NCBI GenBank assembly: GCA_964035015.1 | Contig: OZ036004.1 | Coordinates: 15,311,419 to 15,375,418, forward strand | Length of the DNA: 64,000 bases | From: Corallium rubrum | Taxonomy: Eukaryota; Cnidaria; Anthozoa; Scleralcyonacea; Coralliidae | Direction: 5' to 3' | Shown here: positions 11,601-21,939 of the stretch, one piece after another | How the letters are laid out: the number at the start of each line of letters is the position of its first letter | How positions within the stretch are numbered: the first letter of the stretch is position 1 | Made by a program: the position numbers and the translations under genes | Notes under the pieces: model-generated | The model's input: the letters and a program-made list of their open reading frames with translations, nothing else | The model's database searches: none | What the model was told of the DNA's origin: nothing

Positions 11601-11910
11601 CTCTCACTTAGAATTCATGATTATCCTTAATTGTCAAAATGTCTGGAATGTCTAAATGGGGTGTTGTGGTCGGGGTCTGAGAGGTGGGACTTTTTTCCCG
11701 GAGGGTGTTGGTTAGGTTTAGGTCCACCGGGGGTTCGTGGTTAGGTTTATGGTTGCCAGGGGGGTTGTGGTTAGGTTTAGGGTCAGGTTTAGAGTTAGGG
11801 TTGGGGGTTTGGGGGTAGGGAATTATTTTTTAAAATTGAGGATTATCGTTAATTCTACGACATTTCACAATTAACGATATATAATCATGAATTCGAAGTG
11901 AGAGAATATG
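11601..11910. repeat. Small inverted-repeat element enclosing a G-rich telomere-like array
   Basis: Arms of about 40 bp (CTCTCACTTAGAATTCATGA at 11601 and its imperfect reverse complement ending near 11908) enclose a G-rich stretch with repeated GGTTAGGTTTAGG units (about 11700-11825). A poly-C run lies just outside at about 11568-11592. It looks like a MITE-like fold-back; no gene. Confidence 0.5.
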
Positions 11911-12109
11911 CTGTCCTCCCACCATGCAATGTTGGTCCCTGGGGGTAGGCCTTACCCGCACCTCATTCCATGTGTTGTTTTGTGTTGTTTTTTTTGGGTT
12001 TTTTGTTGTGTTTTTTTTGGGGGGGGGAGGGGGGGAGGATAACTTAACTGTGCAATCTTTGCTTAGAAGTGACATTGTTGCAAGTTGTCCCAATGTAATT
12101 ATTCCATTA

Positions 12110-13400
12110 TTGTAGGACCCGGGGCCTCGGAGCTGGGAGCCTGGGGCTTGGAGCTAGGAGCCAAGGGCTTGGAACCAGGAGCCATGGGCTCGGAGCTAGG
12201 AGCCAACAGTGAACTCTATATGACTCCATTCAATCCCAGGACTAAAAAGTGAGGCAAAACATGGCGGCAATGGGGAATTTTTGGACGTCAATTCTAGGCT
12301 CCTACGCGGTCATCTTGGATGTCAGCCTTAGTCTTTTTTCTCGCGGCCGAACCACAGGCGGCCCAAACGTACACCCTCTTGAGCGCGAGCAGTGTTGTGT
12401 TCCTTTTGTGTTTACTTTCTGTACTTCCAAGAGAAATCCTCTGGGACCCGGGTATAGAAATTCGAAATAAATTTAGACCCACAGAGAATATTCAAATTTA
12501 GAAATAGAAATATTTCATACGGCCCTCACTTGAAGTTCTGTAAAATCCACAAAAACCACTCGATCTCGCTAAAATTGTCATTACTACTTTCGTCAAGAAC
12601 TTGGCTTTCAGTTCATTGCTCTTTGGATCCAAACGTTCATCTCTGCAGCTCGAGAAACGTTCCTACAAAGTGAGGTGACACTGGCCGTTCGTATATACGC
12701 ATACGGTGAGAGCTTTTGTGAAGCCAAAGCCGGTTTATATACAAACGTTACGTTTCAGTCGAGCTGCATAGAAGATGAAAGAGCAATGAACCAAAAGGCG
12801 AGTTCTTTACGAAGTTACTACGTCTACGGCAATTACGTCCGCGATATCGAGCGGTTTTTGTGCATTTTACGGAGCTTTAAATGAGCGTCGTCTAAAATAT
12901 TCTTTATTGAAAGTTGCCAGCCTTTCCTTATTTTTAGTATAAAGAGGTTATGTTAAACCAGAAGTAAACATAGTTGAAGTCAGAAAGACACAAGCATCAA
13001 GAAATAGAAATTAAGCAGAAGCAAGTTAAGAACATTTATGTCGAAATTCTATATACCATTTGAATTTGTGCCAACGGTCAACATACGCAGTTCCCCGTAA
13101 AGTAAATGAGTGGTTCGGTCGCGAAAAAAGGCTAAGACTGACATCTAAGATTACCGCGTAGGGGCTTAGAACTGGCGTCCAAAAATTCCCCATTGCCGCC
13201 ATGTTTTGCCTCAATTTTTGATTGGGAGTCAGCCTTCCAGGTATATATAGAGTTCACTGGGAGCCAAGGACTCGGAGCTAGGACCCGGGGGCTCGGAGCC
13301 AAGAGCTTCCAGGAGCTATGACTCGGAGTCATGAGTCTGGAGTCATGGGCTCGGAGCTAAAAGCCTGGACTCGAATTCAAGGGTAGAAATATATACATAT
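12110..13400. repeat. Fold-back element with GAGCTAGGAGCC arms
   Basis: The segment 12246-12355 (AAAACATGGCGGCAATGGGG ...) is the reverse complement of about 13110-13214. The similarity continues outwards through TATAGAGTTCACTG into the GAGCTAGGAGCC arrays at 12118-12210 and 13255-13370. The unique centre (about 12356-13105) has no recognisable gene; its short frames have no domains. Confidence 0.6.
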
Positions 13401-13456
13401 GTACCTAGCATTTGTTTGGGAGAAATTATTTTGCCGCTGATAGCCTCCGAAGCAAC

Positions 13457-13558
13457 ATGCCCTATGCCTGTGGTATTTGCGGAAAGTACTATTCTAAACC
13501 CTTTAATTTACCGCGCCATTTGGAAGATGTCCACGGAGAAAATCACTCAGAAAATTAA
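13457..13558 (+). pseudogene. C2H2 zinc-finger leader of a Polinton-type ATPase
   Basis: A 33-codon ATG frame starts MPYACGICGKYYSKPF and contains one C2H2 finger (C-x2-C, H-x4-H). It stops just before the ATPase frame. In related cnidarian Polintons an N-terminal finger precedes the ATPase, so the TAA here is probably a lesion separating the two. It matches the inverted copy at 7626-7772. Confidence 0.55.
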
Positions 13559-13584
13559 CGCCTGTCGTCAATGGATCAACAGTT

Positions 13585-14195
13585 ATGCAGCATCTTTTTA
13601 CGTGCATTGTAGCCGGATGTACCCAGAGTGGTAAAACTGCATGAGTGAAAACGCTTCTGGAAAACGCCAAAACTACGATTAATCCTCCTCCCGAACGTAT
13701 CATTTGGTGCTATGGACAATGGCAGCCCATGTATCTTGAGATGATCAAAACAATACCAGGCATCGAATTCTACGACGGTATACATTCCGACATTGACTCT
13801 GATAATTTTCTTGAAGTCTCTCAACGTAACCTGATCGTCCTCGATGATCTTATGTCTCAATCAGGGGGAGATAAACGTATTGCTAGTCTATTTACTAAAG
13901 GTAGTCATCACCGGAATTTGTCTATCATCTATATTGTTCAAAATATTTCCGCCAGGACAAAGAAACCAGAAACATTAGCCTCAACGTACACTATATCTTA
14001 CTCTTCAAGTGTCAGAGGGATGAACAGCAAATTTCTGTCTTGGCTGGACAGGTGAACCCAGGTCATGTTCAGGAATTTATGAAGAGCTACGAAAAATCAT
14101 CAGACCGCCCCCATGGATATCTTATGCTTGATCTAAAGCCGACAACACATGACGATAATCGTCTCAAGACCAATGTTCTACCTGGGGGAAAGTAA
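13585..14195 (+). pseudogene. Polinton/adintovirus-type packaging ATPase (FtsK/HerA-like), broken
   Basis: The reading begins at an ATG near 13585 and shows a Walker A, GCTQSGKT. An in-frame TGA follows at once, where a tryptophan codon would fit. The open part (13645-14055) carries RIIWCYGQWQP, Walker B NLIVLDDLMS and the sensor-like HRNLSIIYIVQN. A further frameshift near 13965-14050 moves the C-terminus (MLDLKPTTHDDN) to another frame ending at 14195. Such ATPases pump DNA into preformed capsids. At least two lesions make it non-functional. Confidence 0.75.
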
Positions 14196-14267
14196 CTCCA
14201 CCCTGCAGCAACAACTTGGTAGTTTCATACAAAAGCAATCTTTTCAGCAACCTCCGATCGTTAAGCC

Positions 14268-14804
14268 ATGTACAATACAGAACAAAAAATGCAAGACATT
14301 GTACAAGCTCCACAGTTAACAACAGAAGAAAAGAGCATACTCTACTCCAATCAGCTCGGACGTTTTCTAACTTTTCAAAACCAACTGCAGAATCAGCTGC
14401 AACCTCTGACTAATCCTCAAACTCAGCCTCGGAAAAATACACCAAATTTGACACCGGAGATAAAGCAAGAAACTGACGATCTTCCGTGGGGTTTCCCTGC
14501 TACACCTAAGACCTATTTCCTAACACCACGTCCTACCGTTGAACAACCGATGCTTAAACATAATTTCTTTCATAACTGGGAAAGGTTGGGCGACCCGACA
14601 GAGAAAGACTTGGCAAAGATGACTCCGGAAGAAAGAGAAGACTATCAACATCATCTACTGATGACTAGATCAAAATATTTACCCATTACAAAAGAAGATG
14701 TGTCCCAATTATCATCAGAAGACAAGAAAGACTATCATGCGACTTTTAAAATAAAAACACCTAAATATAATCCAAAAGCAGACCTCACTAGATGCTCGGT
14801 GTAA
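14268..14804 (+). CDS. Unknown protein of the decayed Polinton
   Basis: An open frame of 178 codons directly downstream of the ATPase remnant. It is Gln/Pro-rich early (FQNQLQNQLQPLTNPQTQP) and then carries repeated acidic phrases ending in EDY or DYH (TPEEREDYQHH, SSEDKKDYHATF). No known fold recognised. The first part (QAPQLTTEEK...) is also present in the inverted deletion copy near 7540-7640. A second Met eight codons in is another possible start. Probably a virion or accessory protein of the element. Confidence 0.5.
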   Translation: MYNTEQKMQDIVQAPQLTTEEKSILYSNQLGRFLTFQNQLQNQLQPLTNPQTQPRKNTPNLTPEIKQETDDLPWGFPATPKTYFLTPRPTVEQPMLKHNFFHNWERLGDPTEKDLAKMTPEEREDYQHHLLMTRSKYLPITKEDVSQLSSEDKKDYHATFKIKTPKYNPKADLTRCSV

Positions 14805-14879
14805 ACTATTTATATGTAACCATAATTTATTTTGATATGTGTAAGTTTAAACCAAAGCCTAAATATATATTTTAAACTG

Positions 14880-15520
14880 AATGCTTTGAATTCTGTCTTA
14901 TGGCGCGACGCGACGCTGTACACCAATGCTAATAACCTTCTCGGCGAGACTTGCCTAAGCGCTTAATCCCTTAATGACCCCTAATGAGTTTTTCTTTTGT
15001 TTCCTACACGTGCGCGCGCTGAAGATAAATATGCAAATATCACACTTAGCAACAAAAAGCGTAGCTACGCTTTCAAAGTAATAAATCGCTTTGCCTTTAG
15101 TTCATATTTCGACACTTAAAATCGTTCTTTTCACGATTTCTCGAAGTGATTCTTCATTTAATTGGCAATGATTCTAGGATGGCTTACTCTGTTTGAACAT
15201 TTAGGCCCCTAAAAATATAATATTCATGATACGCTATTAATTCAAGTCGATACATTATCTCTGCCAATTCAGACACTTAGGCTGTTCAAAACTCTATACT
15301 CATCGAGACATGCTTTGAGATAAAAAAATATATAAAGTGTCTCTATCAATTTGTCTTCAGTTCCTTGGAAATAACGCTTATTTTGTTAAAGTTTATTGTA
15401 CGCATGCTCTGTACACCTACAGGTCCCACAAGTGTTGACTGTCAGTAGGGTAAAGTGTATAAATGAAAAGTAATTACTATTACTTATATGGATATATGTT
15501 GAGGCCTTTTGATAAAAGCT
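14880..15520. other. Non-coding stretch
   Basis: AT-rich sequence without a supportable gene or clear repeat. Confidence 0.5.
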
Positions 15521-15735
15521 AGGGTTGGGGGGAGGAGGGGGAGTTAGGATTAGGAGGTCCCAAAGGAGCCTTAGAAATATTGGCGTATGCATAAATAATA
15601 AGTCGGTATGACGTAGTGAAAACCAGGGGCGTTGAGTAACAGGTAGGGTTGGGGGGGGGGGTGTCTTAAGGAGTCAAAGGTTAGGGTTACTACATCCCAA
15701 ATGAGCCTGAGAAATAATGACGTAAGCATAAATAA
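15520..15735. repeat. Short repeats with GGTTGGGGGG tracts flanking the LINE
   Basis: The phrase GAGCC-TGAGAAATAATGACGT-AGCATAAATAAT occurs, with variation, at about 15565-15602, 15700-15735 and again at 17385-17425 on the other side of the LINE. The G-run motif GGTTGGGGGG recurs at about 15522 and 15647. The LINE appears to sit inside a copy of this repeat. Confidence 0.55.
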
Positions 15736-15744
15736 TGTGATTAG

Positions 15745-17366
15745 GGTGGGTGGTGAAAACTATCGTCCCATTTCGATATTACCAATAATAAGCAAGGTCT
15801 TTGAAAAAGAGATTTTTCGTCAAGTGTATAGCTACTTGACGGAAAATTCTTTGTTATCAAATTTTCAATCAGGATTTCGTCCAAAACACTCCACGGTATC
15901 GGCACTCATCAAAATGTGCGATGAATGGCTTGATAACATGGATAATGGTAAATTAAATTGCGTCATATTCCTTGACATTCGGAAAGCTTTCGATTCTATA
16001 AATCACGACATCCTGTTAAAGAAAATAAGAAAATGAATATTTTTTTTGGTATCTCGGGTATACAATTAAAATGGTTTGAATCTTATTTGAATAATAGAGA
16101 ACAACAATGTTTTGTTAATGGCGAGATATCTTCACCAAAAAAGATTATTTGCGGAGTCCCTCAAGGCTCTATTTTGGGCCCGTTGTTGTTCTTGTTGTAT
16201 ATAAATGATATGCCAGATTGCTTAAAATCAACAACTCCATGTCTATATGCAGGTGACACCCAAATTTTCTCATCTTCGCGTGACTGCGCTGAGCTTGTTG
16301 CAAATTTAAATTCAGATGTTACTAATATTCATAATTGGATGGTGAAAAACAAGCTTCAAATCCATCCAACTAAATCAAGACATATGTTTATTGGATCTTC
16401 GTATAATCTCAGTAATAAGGTATGCGATCACCCTGTCTTAATTAATAATGTTCCGGTTCCGAGAACTGATACTTATAAATGCTTGGGAGTCGAGATAGAT
16501 GAGAAACTTAGTTGGGAAAAGAATATTGAAACAATTTGCAAGAAGGCCGGCGCGGGCATTGGAGCAATTAGACGCGTTAAGCCTTTTGTACCAACTGATA
16601 CATTGCAAGTTATATATAAAGCCTTAGTACAACCTTATTTTGATTACTGCTCTCCTCTTTGGGACAATTGCGGAAACTGCTGAAGGATAAATTGCAAAAA
16701 TTTTAATCTCGTGCGGCAAGAGTAATTACGGGAAGCAGTTATGAAATCCGTTCGGCTGACGTTCTCGAAACCCTTTCTTGGGAAAATTTAGATGTAAGAC
16801 GGACTTATACAAAGTCAGTCTTCATGTATAAAATACTCAACGACTACACCGCGCCAGATTTAAAAGAATCCTTTCGAAAAGTTAATGAATATCAAAATAC
16901 ATATAATCTAAGGAACAATGATACCTATTTAGTACTCCCAAAGCCAAAGAGAGAATTTCTCAGAAGAAGTTTTAAATATAAAGGTGCCATGCTTTGGAAT
17001 AATTTATTACACGAAGCGAAACAAGCAGAGTCGTTGGATTCTTTTAAAAGGCTTATAGGGCAGACTATGAGATGAAGTTGAATCACGCCACTCTGAATTC
17101 TGAAATTTATTTATTTATTTATTTATTTATTTTTTTTAATTTTTTTTTATCATCATCATTTTTATAAACCTATTTACTTTTTTATAAACCTTTTATTAAC
17201 TTTGTAAACTTCCTAGTTGTTTGTTAGTTATTGTAATTAGTTTATTAGTATTAGTCAATTTGTTGTTTAGTTAAATTAAGCACGCCCCTCATTGAAACCA
17301 GCATATTTATTGTTGTTGAGGCTAGCGTGTTGAAATAAAGTATGTATGTATGTATGTATGTATGCA
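15745..17366 (+). mobile_element. 5'-truncated non-LTR retrotransposon (Jockey/CR1-like LINE)
   Basis: Only the reverse transcriptase and C-terminal region remain. Three frame segments (15745-16036, 16033-16683, 16690-17075) together give YRPISILP, GFRPKHST, FLDIRKAFD, GVPQGSILGPLLFLLYIND and a DTYKCLGVEID block. The 3' end is a (TATG)n tail at about 17339-17366, typical of several LINE clades. The frame is broken near 16030 and at 16684, and the catalytic box reads YAGD instead of YADD. Clade assignment is approximate. Confidence 0.8.
16033..16683 (+). pseudogene. LINE reverse transcriptase core with mutated catalytic box
   Basis: A 216-codon frame contains GVPQGSILGPLL (about residues 43-54) and then CLYAGDTQIF where active enzymes have Y-A-D-D. 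The Asp to Gly change at the first metal-binding aspartate should abolish polymerisation. Downstream LGVEIDEKLSWEKNIE is the usual thumb region. It ends at TGA 16681-16683 before the final C-terminal segment, which is open from about 16690 to 17075. Confidence 0.8.
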
Positions 17367-17470
17367 TGTGGGTTAGATGGTTCCAAAGGAGCCTGAGAAA
17401 TAATGACGTATGCATAAATAATAAGTTGAATAATTAATGAGGCGGCATCCCTTTGGCCGCCAGAGTGGGG
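17090..17470. other. LINE 3' UTR and flank
   Basis: It holds (ATTT)n at about 17107-17132, the LINE tail and one copy of the flanking repeat. No gene. Confidence 0.5.
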
Positions 17471-17475
17471 TCTAT

Positions 17476-18110
17476 AGCCGCATTCACACTACCGACCTAG
17501 ACCCGGCTGACCCTGACCTGTGCCTAGGTTTTTGATGTTGTGAACGACTTTTGCCTGGCCTAGGCCTGACCTGGGCCCGGTAAACCAGGCCAACGAAAGT
17601 AACTGGCCTGGGCCTGACCTGACCCTGACCTGACTCTGACCTAGGCCTAGTGTGAACGGGTTTTACCTGGGCCTGACCTGAGATTGGCCTCATTGCCATG
17701 GTAATGGGAGCCCGCAATGAATGTTGGTAGGTTTTAACTCGCCAAATTATAATAATACGCGCCAGAACAGCTTCTCGATCGGTTCTCGGCTTCCATTGGT
17801 TGAAATTTTTGTATTGCTCATGGCAAATCATTGGATGGATGACTAGACAGAGTATCTAATCACGATGTGGAGTGATCAGAACATCCAGGAACAGCTGGAT
17901 AACTTCAGCGTTAGAAATAATAAGGGTTATAACTAATAATACACGAGGATCCGCCATTACGGTATACATTTGTGAACCTACTTCGTGTAACGAGGCTACA
18001 AAGAGCCTAGTTTCTTCTGGGCCAAAGCCAGTGTGAACGCGGTAGGTTTTACCCAGGCCCGGCCTGACCCTGACCTAGGCCAGGCCAAGGTCGGTAGTAT
18101 GAACGCGGCT
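17476..18110. mobile_element. 635-bp MITE with ~24-bp terminal inverted repeats
   Basis: The left end AGCCGCATTCACACTACCGA and the right end (reverse complement AGCCGCGTTCATACTACCGA) are inverted. Flanking TAT on both sides could be a 3-bp target duplication. Subterminal arrays of GACCTGGGCCTGACC-like units fill both ends. No coding capacity. Confidence 0.65.
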
Positions 18111-18358
18111 TATCACTACTCCTGCACTTACAACTCCACTTGCCCTGCACTTACAACTCCACTTGCACCTGCACTAGACACAGTATTGAAGCAAGTTGGC
18201 GGATGATGCGATTGTATTTCGTCGGAATTAGTAATGTTATTTAAAAAAATGTTCATATTATTTAGAACGTCGTAAATTTTGATTTTTGTTCCATTAATCT
18301 TTCCGCTGAAAACACCATACTTATGTAGCATATTTTTTGTTTACTTCACATGTCTTAG
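18111..18358. other. Upstream intron segment of PPIP5K
   Basis: Non-coding. A 24-bp phrase (CCTGCACTTACAACTCCACTTG) is duplicated at about 18121-18165. The stretch ends in a polypyrimidine tract and TTAG acceptor at 18355-18358. Confidence 0.5.
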
Positions 18359-18704
18359 ACAAGAAGTCTACGAACATCTCCAGGCGGCCGGTGTCTGTGT
18401 TCCACGTTATGCTGTATTGCTCCGTGATGAAAATAACATTTGTGATGACCGCGACTTCGTGGAACAGGAAGATTCGATTCGAGTCCATGGCAAGGTTTTT
18501 TATAAACCATTTGTCGAGAAACCGCTCAGCGCTGAAGACCATCATGTTTTTATTTACTTTCCATCTCATGCTGGTGGAGGGTGTCAACAGTTATTTCGTA
18601 AGATTGGCAGCCTTAGTAGTCGCTACTGCGATCAGAGTCAAGTCCGAAACACTGGGTCCTATATATACGAGGATTTCATGCCAACTGAAGGAACGGACGT
18701 GAAA
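18359..18704 (+). CDS. PPIP5K: PPIP5K exon (ATP-grasp kinase domain, first exon in window)
   Basis: The exon follows a pyrimidine-rich acceptor (CACATGTCTTAG) and ends AAA before donor GTAAGC. Its translation carries [49 protein letters not shown] and [17 protein letters not shown], the signature of the ATP-grasp domain of diphosphoinositol pentakisphosphate kinases (VIP1/PPIP5K). These cytosolic enzymes phosphorylate IP6/5-IP7 to make inositol pyrophosphates. It enters in phase 2 (last base of an Arg codon) and leaves in phase 0. The preceding exons with the start codon were not found in the window, so the gene begins upstream. I have high confidence because the next three exons continue the same protein exactly. 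Confidence 0.93.
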
Positions 18705-18786
18705 GTAAGCGAAGGATTTTGGATTTGTCCTTAAAGTGGGACTTATCCGCTTATGCTAGTTTATACTAGACGTTCTTGTTGCTCCC

Positions 18787-19454
18787 TAGCCTGCGAGCAG
18801 ACATTCTTTCGGGGGGGGGGGGGGGGGGGGGGCGAGGCGAAAAACACGAGGAGAAAGAACGTCTGCCGTCAAACCCTATAATTAGCCTTCCGCCCCTTGA
18901 CACCTGGCATGTAAACAAACTGCAAGGTGACTCGCCTTTGACGTATCTACACTGGCGAAATAAATGTCTACCTACAATACTGTGACGATATCGTTAATTG
19001 ACTTCCATTGCTCTGCAATAAAAGGAAACCTCGCGATTTCCTTCTAATCCTATTTAAGTAAGTTGATTTGCTAATTCTTTCACTGGCCGCCTTTTCCAGA
19101 AGCTCACGCTGATTTCACTGGGGATTTTTCTGCTAAACTGAACCCGTTGGAAGTTGAGCAAAACGTCTCGGCTTCACAACAAATGACCTTCATTATTTAA
19201 AAGTTAACTGAACGATTTTGTCGCAACACAAGCGAAAATATTAAACGATCCCAACCACATTCTGATAATGAAAGTGAAGGTTAGAAACCGTTGGCCAATC
19301 ATAATAGAAGCGGAAGTAGCAAAGACATTATAAGCCAATCAGAACATTAGTCCGCCACACGGACTAGAGAATTTATTTTTGAATGGATTGTCCACAGACT
19401 GTCTTCTCTTCTTCTAAAGCCACACCCTCTTGAAGACAGTCTGTTTACAGGCTA
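18787..19454. mobile_element. 668-bp Mutator-like MITE with perfect 9-bp target duplication
   Basis: Ends are TAGCCTGCGAGCAGAC and, at the right, the reverse complement TAGCCTGTAAACAGAC. The 9-bp GTTGCTCCC flanks both sides (18778-18786 and 19455-19463). A 9-bp duplication with short inverted ends fits a non-autonomous Mutator-type element. A poly-G run is near 18811-18832. No ORF of note. Confidence 0.8.
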
Positions 19455-19644
19455 GTTGCTCCCCTACCTTACCAACAAATGCTTGCTCACACGAGAGTTA
19501 CATTCCATCTTTTCTTTGTGTACAAGGAACAAATGGAATTGAAGTCATTGGTTTATGTCCAATCTTCCACGAACTTTCATGAAAATTTATTCACTCCTGA
19601 CAGACTCAGTACAGACACACAGACAGACAGTTAAACATAACCTA

Positions 19645-19645
19645 C

Positions 19646-19736
<91 letters not shown>

Positions 19737-19740
19737 CTGA
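19645..19740. repeat. (TTGA)n microsatellite
   Basis: About 23 near-perfect TTGA/ATTG units with single interruptions, immediately upstream of the SINE. Confidence 0.9.
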
Positions 19741-19767
19741 CTTGCGCATACACCATGTGGATTACAC

Positions 19768-20110
19768 CACGGGTGGCACGTGCTGTCAGCGCGGTGCCTC
19801 TCACTAAAAAGTTAAACCCGGTTAAACGGGATTCAGTGTAGTACTTGGACGAGTGGCCGCTTGGGAATGACCTTTGTCGGTTATCTCTTCTGTGCTTCGA
19901 GGGTTTTTCACCGGGTTCTCCGGTTTTCCTCCCTACGTTAATTCAACACCTACATCTTATCTTTGATCCGTTGTGTGAACTGTGTTGTATGGCGGCTGGC
20001 TAGAGCTCCTTTGATATGCCTTGACACGGCCACGTAGATCTGGGTCCTTCGTAATTCAGGCGCTCTCTGCGAGTAAGGATGACTAGCTCCCAGTCCTTTA
20101 TCTTTTTTTA
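19768..20110 (+). mobile_element. 5S rRNA-derived SINE (copy 1)
   Basis: The head reads like a diverged 5S rRNA: GTTAAACCCGGTTAAACGGG and then GTACTTGGACGAGTGGCCGC and TTGGGAAT, matching the internal control region of 5S genes. A shared body follows (GGTTCTCCGGTTTTCCTCCC ... TTGACACGGCCACGT ... GTAAGGATGACTAGC). The second copy at 60660 has the same organisation. It would be transcribed by RNA polymerase III from the internal promoter and moved by a LINE. Family naming is not possible without a library search. Confidence 0.75.
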
Positions 20111-20317
20111 TCCTTTAAGCGTTCATACCTTGTGCTCGGGAATTTATCAGAGCTAAACACGGGATGAAAGCTCAGCAATAAAATTTAATTTAATCCACAT
20201 GGTGAATCCGCAAATCAATAAAATGTCGATATTTAGTTATCTAAAATGCCGATAGTTTACCACCTCTAAGCTTTTACATAAACTATATTATCTTTACCAG
20301 GTTATGTTTGCACCTTT

Positions 20318-20817
<500 letters not shown>

Positions 20818-20859
20818 CCAGGTTAACTCAAAAGGTTTTGAACCAGTCTTGATGTAACT

Positions 20860-21161
20860 TTGTGGAAGGTTGGCCACAGGCTAAGGACCAACCAATCACA
20901 TTTTGGTTGAGAATTGAATGAGACTTTTACAAAAATCGTGACAACAAGATTCTCCTGTAGAAGAAATGCATGAAAAAAAATGCTTGATTGCGCTTATTAT
21001 CTTTATAGTATGCAAACTTTTAACTGATTAGATTGTTTACGATCACATGACAACGGACGTTATCTTGGTTGATTTCCAGTTACATTCCAATACCCTTGCC
21101 GGAACAGACATGGCGGTCAGTTGTATGCAAACTGTGTTTGCCAACCAAAAAATTAACAAAG
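20860..21161. other. Non-coding, possible promoter of the His-rich exon
   Basis: No gene seen. The final part carries two ATGGCGG contexts and, at the start of the following exon, a GTGACGTC (CRE-like) motif. Confidence 0.35.
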
Positions 21162-21224
21162 ATGGCGGACGTGACGTCGTGTGTAAACGATCTATATTTA
21201 GCTTCTCATCAACATCAACATCAA

Positions 21225-21300
<76 letters not shown>

Positions 21301-21405
21301 TTGCGGCCCTGGCCGAGAGTCATTGCACAACAGTCCTCCAGCACTTGCGATCGTCCATGGTAGTTCCCAGGTCCTCATACCGTTGTCTCGGGCGATCACA
21401 TCAAG
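21162..21405 (+). CDS. Candidate first exon encoding a His-rich N-terminus
   Basis: An ATG in strong context (AACAAAGATGGCGGAC) opens 81 codons: a normal-looking start (MADVTSCVNDLYLASHQ), a tract of about 25 His from a (CAT)n repeat, then LAALAESHCTTVLQHLR and a Cys/Arg-containing end. It stops exactly at a consensus donor, CAAG then GTAAGT. It is on the same strand as PPIP5K, inside its first intron in this window. No downstream exon was identified. It could be the first exon of a nested gene, a captured or pseudogenised fragment, or chance; the family is unknown. Confidence 0.4.
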
Positions 21406-21939
21406 GTAAGTGAATGGGCCAATTGCAGAACTGCAAAGCATCATGGTAGTTTAGTTACACGGCAGAATTTTTCAACATGGTGATTGTATTTTTGGAACGA
21501 GGGAAGGTGCTAAACACACGAGAATTGGAAGAAAAGTTTTATCATTTTCGCTTCGATTATAGTTTATATCAAATCTGTACGTCTTGTTTTATATTTCTAC
21601 CGAATCTTGGGTTTCTACGAGCGAGTGTAGTTGAAATATTCAACACGGCGTACAGAGTCGCTGAAGCGGGGAATGGCTTCGATTCGAGGTAGTCAGACAC
21701 AAATTTTGGAATATTTCACAATTAATAATACAAAAGCAAAAATTTCTCACTTGTGATTCATTAAGAACAGTGCAATTTTTTTGAAATACCAGTGCAAAAC
21801 GTTGAAATACAAGTGCAAAAGATTGAAATACCTGCGGCCAATTGGCTGAAAAAACAATTAAAACCTCGCTAAGCCAATCAGAAGAGACATTTTTGACGAC
21901 AGCCTCCTCAAGGTAAATGCTCTTGTTTTCCTTTTCAAA

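Larger units (their letters stand above)
7540..14880. mobile_element. Rearranged remains of a second Polinton-like element with inverted duplications
   Basis: The region contains, in pieces and on both strands, a C2H2 finger plus packaging ATPase gene (13457-14195), a following unknown gene (14268-14804), a zinc-ribbon protein gene (8370-8896, minus) and a short core-protein-like ORF (8202-8360, plus). Segments are duplicated in inverted orientation: about 7540-7960 against 13300-14400, and 8156-8466 against 10905-11225. The 7.5-kb copy lacks about 700 bp that the 13.5-kb copy has, including the whole ATPase. It is a distinct lineage from the complete Polinton at 31.6-50.3 kb, since the ATPases differ strongly. 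No clean termini were found. Confidence 0.6.

Noticed and set aside
15660..17425. Target-site duplication for the LINE
   Set aside because: The similar flanks are copies of a pre-existing repeat rather than a clean duplication, so no TSD is claimed.
17484..17831. 115-codon minus-strand ORF
   Set aside because: Arises from GACCTGGGCC arrays of the MITE.
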